DNA from: Halicephalobus mephisto | Taxonomy: Eukaryota > Nematoda > Chromadorea > Rhabditida > Panagrolaimidae | Assembly: GCA_009193035.1 (NCBI GenBank) | Contig: SWDT01000095.1 | Coordinates: 1 to 64,000, forward strand | DNA length: 64,000 nucleotides | Direction: 5' to 3' | The notes under the pieces: generated by a model | Told to the model about the DNA's origin: nothing | Seen by the model: the letters and a program-made list of their open reading frames with translations, nothing else | The model's database searches: none | Shown here: positions 57,101 to 64,000 of the stretch, piece after piece | Layout: every line of letters begins with the position of its first letter | Position numbering within the stretch: position 1 is the first letter of the stretch | Program-made: the position numbers and the translations under genes

Positions 57101-60100
57101 TGGACGAACGTAGAAGTTCCCGAGGAGTCCGGGGGTTGAAAGATTCATTAATAAAATTTAGTCGCAAAAATTTTAAGAGTTTAGAAGTTTACATTCACAA
57201 AAAGCTACTTAATTGAACATTATCCAGTTTTAGAAAAATATCTAGAGGAGATAGAAGCTCATAAGCATATAAAACACGATAAAGATGTCGAATTTACGGA
57301 AATACATACAATGCACACAAAAAAGCGTAATTTTCGACATAGTAACAAATGCAAATTTTCAGTATTATTTTTTAATTTTCATCACAAATATTAAATATTC
57401 ATGAAAAATATGAAAATTGTGTCACATTTTTGTTACGTTTCGCAATTGTTACGAAATTTAATTTATATTCTTTTTTTTGTGTGAATCTTAGAAAAAATCT
57501 GCATTTTCTATCATTTTTATTCTACATAATAGGAAATTAGAAAATTGTATAACCAAATTGTCAGAAAAAATCGAACAGTTATCTAGATTTGTCATTTATG
57601 GAATTCTTAGTTTTCTCAAATCTTGATTGTGCGTTGAGAAATATTCAAAAACCACATAGACCAGACGTCAGCACAATTCGCTGATTGATTAGATTATCCA
57701 CTCCCGTTCAGCAGTCAATCAACGAGCGAACAGAGTTCAGATATTCATTCTCGAAGAGTTCGTGGTCACAAAAAAGCACGTATATAATTTGAATTTATTT
57801 CTTTGCTCTCACAAGAAATAAACAGAAATACAGAACACAGATGATTTACAATCACGGCTGAGGGAAATCAACTGTGAGATTTCTTGACTATGATCTTCAT
57901 ATATTGGGATATAACCGAGCACAGTGGACGATAGGATTGTAATCCAATGAAAGTCGATTCCAACTGAGCGCATTTAACGTGTTTGTACTTTTTTAGCTGC
58001 AGTAAAAAGTAATTTAAATACATGGATTGTGCTCAGTTAGAATCAATCTTCTTTAGATTACAATCCTACCCAAAAATAGGTGCATGGTATATAATGTATG
58101 GATACATTAAAACGATCCTGATGTATTGAGTGCATTATATATAATTTCCCGGTATATTAAGTATGATATCGGTGTATTGTACATAATGTACCTTTGTGTA
58201 CCATCGAGTGTACTCGGTAGTAATCAATACATAAGGATTGTAATCAGAAATCTTACGTGTTGATTACATTCAATTTCATCTGATTGGAAATTATCCGTGA
58301 AGGTTACGAGTTCATCCGAGGTGATGGAGATGCCAAATCTATGAAGATCTTTATGGAAATCCTTAGGAAAAATTTCAATAAAAACAAAACTTCAAATTGT
58401 ATAATCTTAGTGTATTAATAACCAAATTATTGTAAAATCATATGTAAAATTCCGTACGAAATTGCCTCGACGCGAATTTCTAGAACTTGTTAACCATTAC
58501 AGTAATCTACGCGGTGATTTTGTAAGATAATTATTTCGTGATCTTACATAATTTCGTAGTCAATGATTAGGAATTGTATCTTGCTTAAATAAATCTAGAA
58601 TTTTCTAGAATAAGATCATGTGGGATATGTTAGGACAAAAACTAGACTAGAAAGAAAGGACTTGAAGAGATGGTCTGAATACGAAGGAATGTAGCATACT
58701 GTAGGACATGAGTGAGACTCTCGGTTGTATTGTGTAGGGTTATTTTTGATAATTGTCTTATCCTGCTGGTAAAGGTTATTATTGAACTTCTGTTTTCTAT
58801 CCTACTAGCTGGTTTTTAATCAATCCTATTTATTACTAAATTACTGTTAGGACAGAAACTAGACTAGAAAGAGAGGACTTGAAGAGATGGTCTGAATACG
58901 AAGGAATGTAGCATACTCTATAATATAAGTGAGACTGTTGTATTAGATTCAAATCATATTATAAATGATATCTGTGTCTTATTGCTCGAGTCAAGATTAT
59001 TAACATGCTTCTGGCTTCTATCTTAACAGAGTACATAGCCTTCTGTTCAACTTTCAAGATTATATGTGAAAATAATAACATACATTTAAAAAACTATAAC
59101 TTTCAAACGACCCTTGAAGAAGGGCTGCTTTATTTTTATCCTAAAAACTGCTTCTGAATCTACTTATTTTAGAAGAAAACTATGTCCAAATCAAACGCTA
59201 CTTATATGACCCGACTACCCGGACCTACCAAATGTACTACGTACGAGAACGGTCCCCGAACACCTTCTCTGGATCTCATCCAACTTCGAACAGTCCTGTT
59301 CCTCGCGTAATTTCCCCAGTTTTGGGCTCTACGAAAACCGAAATTGAGAAGGAAGTAGCCAGGATAATCCGAGCTTCTGTAGAAGCTCTGGAACAGGTTC
59401 CGAGCACGGACGATTCTGGAAGCAACTCTGGAATCTTCACGAAAGGGGAGTCTGCCAGGAGCACAGCAAGTGAATGGAAGTACACCCCGTCTTCTCAGAT
59501 GTCGGTGGAAAAGCAAATTCAATCGACGTTCATAGGATCGGGGAACAGACCTCAGAATATGGCTTCTGGTCGGGATTACGGTAATACTACTTTCGGGACA
59601 GAACCGATGGTCCTAAATACCCAGGGTTATTTCGAACCCAAACCTCCTCCGAAGCCGGCCAGAGCGGTGGATCCGGAGTTTCTGGAAACAGGAGAAGAAC
59701 AGGTTCGGTTTCTGAGGTCCCAGCAGCAGCGGAAGACCAGGAGGAACATGAGCAACAGCCAGAGGAGAACCGTCAAATCCCATCCAGTCGTCGGGAACTA
59801 CGAAGCTGATTTTGACTCCGACATCGAATCTGGAACTGTCCCGAACGGCTACGGAAAAATAACAAAGAAGAAAGATCAGCAAATGTAAGTTTCGTAATCA
59901 ATTAATTTCAAAATAAACTAAAATCCTAAATCTCCTGAGGCAAAATTCAAATTTTCAAAACGATTAACTTCAAAATCCGCTGTTTAAAAAAATTTATTTT
60001 TATAATTTCCGAATTTATTAAAGATTTTACTGAATTCAAAAATTCTTTTTTTTTTAATTTAATTGAAAATCGAATTTTTGAAGGTTTAATTTTTAAAATT

Positions 60101-61293
60101 TATTTTTTTTATAAAAATTACAAAAATTATATTTTTTTAAATTAATTTTTTTATAAAAATTATAAAATAAAAATTTTTTAAAATTTACTTTTTGTGAAAA
60201 TTATAAAGCAAAATTCTCTACAAATGGATTTTGAAAGTAGTTCATTCAGAAATTTTTTACGAAAAAAAGTTAATTTGACGTCATTCATGTTGTCATCGAA
60301 ATTTCCATTCGAGAGCATCTGAATGGTTTTTTGAATTTCATTAAAATAATATCATTTTAATTATTTTTTAAAATAAAATTTTTTAAATATTTTTTAAAAT
60401 AAAATTTTTTAAATATTTTTTAAAATAATATTTTTTAAATATTTTTTAAATAATATTTTTTAAATATTTTTTAAATATTTTTTAAAATAATATTTTTTAA
60501 ATAATATTAAATGGAAATATATCCACGTGATTGTTTACACCGGTCAAGTGACATTTACGATTTAATGCAAAATTCTGCATTTTTGGCCATGTGCTTTTCA
60601 ATTTTTTCGTGTTTATTCATCCCGAAAATAAAACTGGACCGGTACTTGTTCGTCAAAGTTGACGTTCAGAGTTCGAGGTCGGAATTTGGACTTTCGTGCT
60701 GAGAAAAAATTTACTTTACTTTACTTTACTTTTATTCTTATTTTGCATTATATCAAATTTATAAACAATACAATTTCAAAATTAAATTAAATTTTCAATT
60801 TTAATTGTTTGCTTCTTTGATCCATCTGTTCCGTTGGGGACTTAGGTAGGTGTTAGCCCGGGTTGGTAGGAGGGTCTGCTTCGAAATTTTCTATTTTCGG
60901 AAATTATTTTTATCTAAATTGAAAGATATTAATATTTGGATTTTCGGGACCAAACATGACCTGGACGTTTATCCCGAATTTCAATCTGGAGCTTTGATCG
61001 TCGAATTCGGCGAAATTGGACTTGTTTGTTGATGTGATTTGTTTAGGAACCTTCTTGTTTATCCCTGTCCTCCTCCGTATGAGACTCACCCGAGACCCAG
61101 ACCTCCTGTCCGAAGACCCGTCCGGAATGGCCCTCTTCCGCCTCAACGACGCCGCAGGCAACGAGACGTCAGCTTCAAAAGAGAATCCGCAAATTTCGAC
61201 TGTAGCAAATGTATTTTTTACGTAATTGCTCCTATTTTTATTTTTGGTGCAATTTTGGCTGTAATATTGACTTTGATTTTCAGTAATACCTAA
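54157..61293 (+). CDS. AIG1/septin-like P-loop protein with degenerate GTPase motifs and a C-terminal membrane anchor
   Basis: Exons 54157-54384, 54735-54844, 55229-56055, 59173-59884 and 61047-61293 join in phase, giving 707 residues. Near residue 40 the strand VLLIGPSG leads into AQKDKLIDFICNVVYGVNF, the layout of nematode AIG1-like GTP-binding proteins. Walker A is degenerate (Gln and Asp replace the Gly and Ser/Thr around Lys49), and the G3 motif reads DTPD (105-108) instead of DTPG, so nucleotide hydrolysis is doubtful. After about residue 260 the protein is Ser/Pro/Arg-rich, with EPKPPPKPAR and a basic PPVRRPVRNGPLPPQRRRRQR. The last about 25 residues form one hydrophobic helix ending in SNT, a tail anchor or single-pass segment with the basic side cytosolic. 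Intron 4 is 3.1 kb and full of repeats. The join across it is phase-correct and keeps a protein-like sequence. The family assignment is moderate. Confidence 0.78.
56060..57000. repeat. GGATAGTG/CACTATCC array in the P-loop gene's long intron
   Basis: About eleven alternating units fill 900 bp. One is a clean hairpin at 56652-56690: GGATAGTGACTGATTT, a short loop, then TTTTGGACACTATCC. The family's two word types face each other throughout. Confidence 0.88.
57000..58625. other. middle of the long intron: foldback and TATA-rich repeat
   Basis: An imperfect hairpin has arms at 57931-57970 and 58028-58067 (AGGATTGTAATCCAATGAAA against its inverted copy). Next to it, 58070-58200 resembles the TATA-rich repeat of the channel's first intron (GGTATATAATGTATGGATAC). 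The rest has no open frame of interest. Confidence 0.6.
58625..59040. repeat. two copies of the GGACTTGAAGAGATGG-family unit
   Basis: Copies start near 58630 and 58848 and are almost identical to the array at 36275-37110 (AGGACTTGAAGAGATGGTCT; CCTGCTGGTAAAGGTTATTA), in the same orientation. The second copy is truncated and diverges after about 58925. Confidence 0.88.
59885..61046. repeat. last intron of the P-loop gene with a retrotransposon-like 3' end
   Basis: From 60340 to 60510 TTTTTTAAATATTTTTTAAA repeats simply. At about 60715-60875 lies the reverse complement of 13935-14110, beginning with TTTACTTTACTTTAC and ending in GTTAGCCCGGG. It is consistent with the 3' end of a non-LTR element inserted on the minus strand. 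Confidence 0.65.
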
Positions 61294-61964
61294 AATGATA
61301 AAATTAATCGTGCCATCCAGGAAGTTTCCATAGCAACAAAGGTTCCTTGTTGTGGCCTCTTGACCAGTAAATCCGTTTCGATGGATTTATTCAGGCGAGA
61401 GAGCTAAAAAAGGAATTTTCGAAGTTGTAAAACTTTATTTATTGTAAAATGTAAATCTGTGGTTACTGTAGACCAATTTTGGAAGTTTTTACTTTTAGAA
61501 AAATCGAATTTTGTAAAAAATCCAAAAATTTCGAAATTTTATAAAAAAATTTAAAAATTTCGAAATTTTTTAGAATTTTGTGAAAATTTGGAATTAAGAA
61601 TCGAGTTTCAAAATTCTGGTGCTTCTGAAAAGTTATAAAAATTCGTGTTAGGACCATTTTTAAAAAATTCTTAATTTTTTAATTTTTTTACAATTAAAAT
61701 TTTATTAAAATTTTCCAGAATTTTGTAAAATCTCTGGATTAGCATCTGAAACCAAGGATTCTGAAGATTTTTGAAACTTGAAAATTCGTGTCAAGACCAT
61801 TTTTAAAAAATTCTTAATTTTTTAATTTTTTTACAATTAAAATTTCATTGAAATTTTCCAAAATTTTGTAAAATCTCTGAATTAACACGTAGAACCTGGA
61901 TTTCTAGAAATTCGTGTCGAAATAATTTCGCAAAAAAAGTTTAATTTTTGTATAATTTTAGAAA
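61294..61964. other. intergenic region with a direct duplication
   Basis: After about 120 bp of probable 3' UTR, the AT-rich sequence contains two direct copies about 150 bp apart (AATTCGTGTCAAGACCATTT; TTTTTTACAATTAAAATTTC) near 61640 and 61785. The acceptor ATTTTAG at about 61960 precedes the next gene's ATG by four bases, as at a trans-splice site. Confidence 0.55.
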
Positions 61965-63229
61965 ATGAAATCTAGTTCGAAACCGGCAGTACCTAAACTA
62001 CAGATGGAGCTTCTGGAGCAAGAAAACGATGAATCTAACGACGTTCAGCAGTTCTACCAAGTAAAAAATTTAAATAATAAAAAATTTGATGATTTTTTTC
62101 GCATTTCCTCTTTTTCCATTTCTAAAGATGGTAAAACTGTCCGGCGATCTGGCTTTTAACTTTAGGAATGGAAAAATGACAAAAATTAGGCATTTGGAGA
62201 GAAAACTTGGTAAATTGCCCTTTATCAGTGTATTGAAAAGAGGAAAAAATGGTATAAGATATTTTTGGACAATTTTCGACTCTCGTCCGATTCTTCTGTT
62301 TTTTCATCCTATTTTCCTTTCAGCTAACAGAGGAGTCTGTTGCGGCTTTCATCGAAGATTTGCTGGTTGTTCAGATGTCGTGGAAGCAGAGATCTTTTGA
62401 CGATTTTTGGAAGGTAAACTTTAATTACGAAGTTGTTAAAGATGTTAAATTCCAGTCTTCCGACGACAACCAATCCAAAAGTTCCCTATCCTCCCGAAGT
62501 TTCACCTTAGGTCGGTTTATTACTTTAGTAAAGTAGTTTAAATATATGGAAGTAAATTTCGACGAAGAATTGATATATGGAAAACAAAATTAACGCTTGT
62601 TTTGATTGATTTTAGGACGTAGGGAGTTTAATAGTCATTATATCCCGTTCTTTCAGCCCGTGCTAAGTCTCCACGATCTGTCAAGCTCTATTCCTCGTTG
62701 ACCAACATTTCTAACCATGAGACGTCATTGCCGCCTAAATCCCCAAGAACTGTTTTCGCCGACCATGTCACTAATCAGTCGTTACCTCTCTATTATATCC
62801 TCCAGGTCGGTTTATTTTTCTTTTAAAACTCGTAAAATGGGTATTTTTGTGTTGCTCACACGTTTAACCTACGCCTCCATTAATTTCTGCAATTGCTATA
62901 CGTCCGAGGAAAGATTTATCATTGTCGTTTTGGTTGCCGTAGATTTGACAAGTTCTCTTGTTCGTCCAAGAGTAGGTCAAACTGATCGCCAGCTATGTTC
63001 ACTCGATTGCGTTTGCAAAGCTCATGTACGACAGCTGTTGCTGACAGCCGCAGGGCGTCTAGGCCCCCACTGGACAATGCTTATCGCGCCTGTTGCCGGC
63101 CAGGATAAAGTTGGATCTCGATCGATCGGTTTTGACTTGGGCTTATATTGCTCTTTTAAATTTGAGAAAATTCGGAAGGATGTGGTTGAGATAATGGCCT
63201 CGAAAGCTTTGCTTTCAAGTCGAAGTTAA
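61965..63229 (+). CDS. uncharacterised protein, five exons
   Basis: Exons 61965-62060, 62324-62413, 62456-62510, 62657-62805 and 62993-63229 join in phase and give 208 residues. I do not recognise the family. The N-terminus is polar (MKSSSKPAVPKLQMELLEQE), followed by an amphipathic part (LTEESVAAFIEDLLVVQMSW and KQRSFDDFWK), a Ser-rich basic stretch (SSLSSRSF; ARAKSPRSVKLYSSLTN) and LPLYYILQ. The first four exons are well supported by phase and composition. The last (LCSLDCVCKAHVRQLL... to SSRS, stop) is less certain: the acceptor is GATCGCCAG, and the frame is open far upstream. The gene could instead end in another exon or continue differently. It starts four bases after a TTTTAG acceptor. 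Confidence 0.55.
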
Positions 63230-63703
63230 AAGGGAAATTTTGTCAATTTTAGTGTCAGGGTTGTTGACTTTGTTTTCTTGTTTTTCTCCTTTACACACTT
63301 TGAGATTTTTGGTACCTTAATGACTTTTGTAATAATTTACGTGATTAGTTTGAAAACAACTCTAAAACATGACATAAACCGTCCTTTTGTCTTGATGGCA
63401 ATGTTGTTCATTTTCCGTTTCCTTTCAAAGTCAATCAGCCTCCAGCCTTGATGATGATGATCAATTTGTCCGCGCGATGTGTTCCCGGGTTGTGGTCACT
63501 TTTTACGCGTGTTCATCGACCTTAATTCTTTCTTTTTTGATTACCGCCAGTTTTGACGCTCAATTTTTTGAATTTGTTGAATCCACAGTGGTATTGATAG
63601 AGATTTCCTTCTCCAGGAGCCTTTCGGGCAATTCATATTTGTTTTTTACTTGCTGATAATTGAATGAGTAGTTGATTGTACATCTATAGCTTCCAATCCC
63701 TTG
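63230..63703. other. intergenic region before the right-edge gene
   Basis: Mixed composition with no repeat or open frame that stands out. The acceptor CATCTATAG at about 63690 lies just upstream of ATG 63704 and could be a trans-splice or cis-splice site. Confidence 0.45.
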
Positions 63704-64000
63704 ATGAACGGATCTCGACCAGAACCGAGGAACGGAGGCAGACATTTTCTCCCAGAACAGGGGCGTCAGTATCCAGTTGACGTTTTTAACTTAGATTTTG
63801 TACCTATTCAAAGAGAGGAATATAGATCGGGAAGAGCTTCCGTCCCAGCACATTTGTTTTCAAAACAAGAAAACGACTATTATTATCCTCCACAAGCTGC
63901 TCGACCAATTCAGAATCCAAAGCCTCAATTTGCTGAAGTTGCTGAATTTGATAATTTAAATAGAAGACCTAATCAACTGAGTTCTAACGGATCTACAGTT
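63704..64000 (+). CDS. uncharacterised protein, 5' part only (cut by the window edge)
   Basis: From ATG 63704 the frame stays open for 99 codons to the last base of the window. It begins MNGSRPEPRNGGRHFLPEQG and continues with VDVFNLDFVPIQREEY, ENDYYYPPQAARP and FAEVAEFDNLNRRPNQLSS. The composition is rich in Arg, Asn, Gln, Pro and Tyr, like a disordered N-terminal region; no domain can be named. An acceptor-like TATAG about 14 bases upstream supports a start here, but an upstream exon is possible. Confidence 0.6.
   Translation, partial: MNGSRPEPRNGGRHFLPEQGRQYPVDVFNLDFVPIQREEYRSGRASVPAHLFSKQENDYYYPPQAARPIQNPKPQFAEVAEFDNLNRRPNQLSSNGSTV

Noticed and set aside
62717..63229. One continuous 170-codon coding sequence
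   Set aside because: Its first part is in a different frame from the well-bordered exon 62657-62805. Only the portion from about 62993 fits as a following exon.

Overview
The window is from a eukaryote, most likely a free-living rhabditid nematode close to Caenorhabditis. The evidence is very AT-rich non-coding DNA, many short GT-AG introns with TTTTCAG-like acceptors, an Srt-class chemoreceptor, a DAF-12/NHR-8-type nuclear receptor, a likely two-gene operon with about 125 bp between genes, and endless dispersed repeats carrying TACTGTA and GGTCCCGACACGAA words. I reconstructed every gene model by hand by joining exons whose reading phases agree. No database search was run.

Layout, left to right. 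1-3160: no supported gene; a palindromic repeat array ends it. 3162-8519 (+): five-exon Srt chemoreceptor, with one arm of a long inverted repeat upstream and the other in an intron. 9501-16641 (-): complete seven-exon cyclic-nucleotide-gated channel. Two genes sit in its introns: a Ly-6/three-finger GPI-type protein on the other strand (11079-12535) and the selenocysteine tRNA on the same strand (15143-15229). 16767-19303 (-): folylpolyglutamate synthase, only about 125 bp upstream of the channel start codon, as in a nematode operon. 20593-21249 (+): the sulfur carrier URM1 with an unusual acidic insertion. 22573-24417 (+): a two-domain mercaptopyruvate sulfurtransferase, the kind of enzyme (yeast Tum1) that feeds sulfur into the URM1 pathway. 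24418-41824: a 17-kb gene-poor stretch of AT-rich filler, tandem arrays and a few higher-GC islands. 41825-45297 (+): a DAF-12-family receptor with an intact DNA-binding domain but no visible ligand-binding domain. 46852-50878 (+): the ER-exit-site scaffold Sec16. 54157-61293 (+): a P-loop/AIG1-like protein with degenerate nucleotide-binding motifs and a C-terminal membrane anchor, split by a 3.1-kb repeat-filled intron. 61965-63229 (+): an unrecognised multi-exon gene. 63704-64000 (+): the start of a further gene cut by the window edge.

The most distinctive non-genic signal is a family of palindromic repeats built from GGATAGTG and CACTATCC. It forms arrays in at least nine places, in introns and between genes, and twice forms long inverted repeats that bracket gene sequence: most of the Srt gene's first three exons, and the whole Sec16 gene. 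Other families recur too: a unit of about 210 bp with GGACTTGAAGAGATGG, a TTGCAAGCAAACTGC family found just downstream of genes, and two oppositely oriented copies of what looks like a non-LTR retrotransposon 3' end.

Functionally the window mixes chemosensation (Srt receptor, CNG channel), folate and sulfur-carrier/tRNA metabolism (FPGS, URM1, MPST, tRNA-Sec), transcription control (nuclear receptor) and secretion (Sec16).
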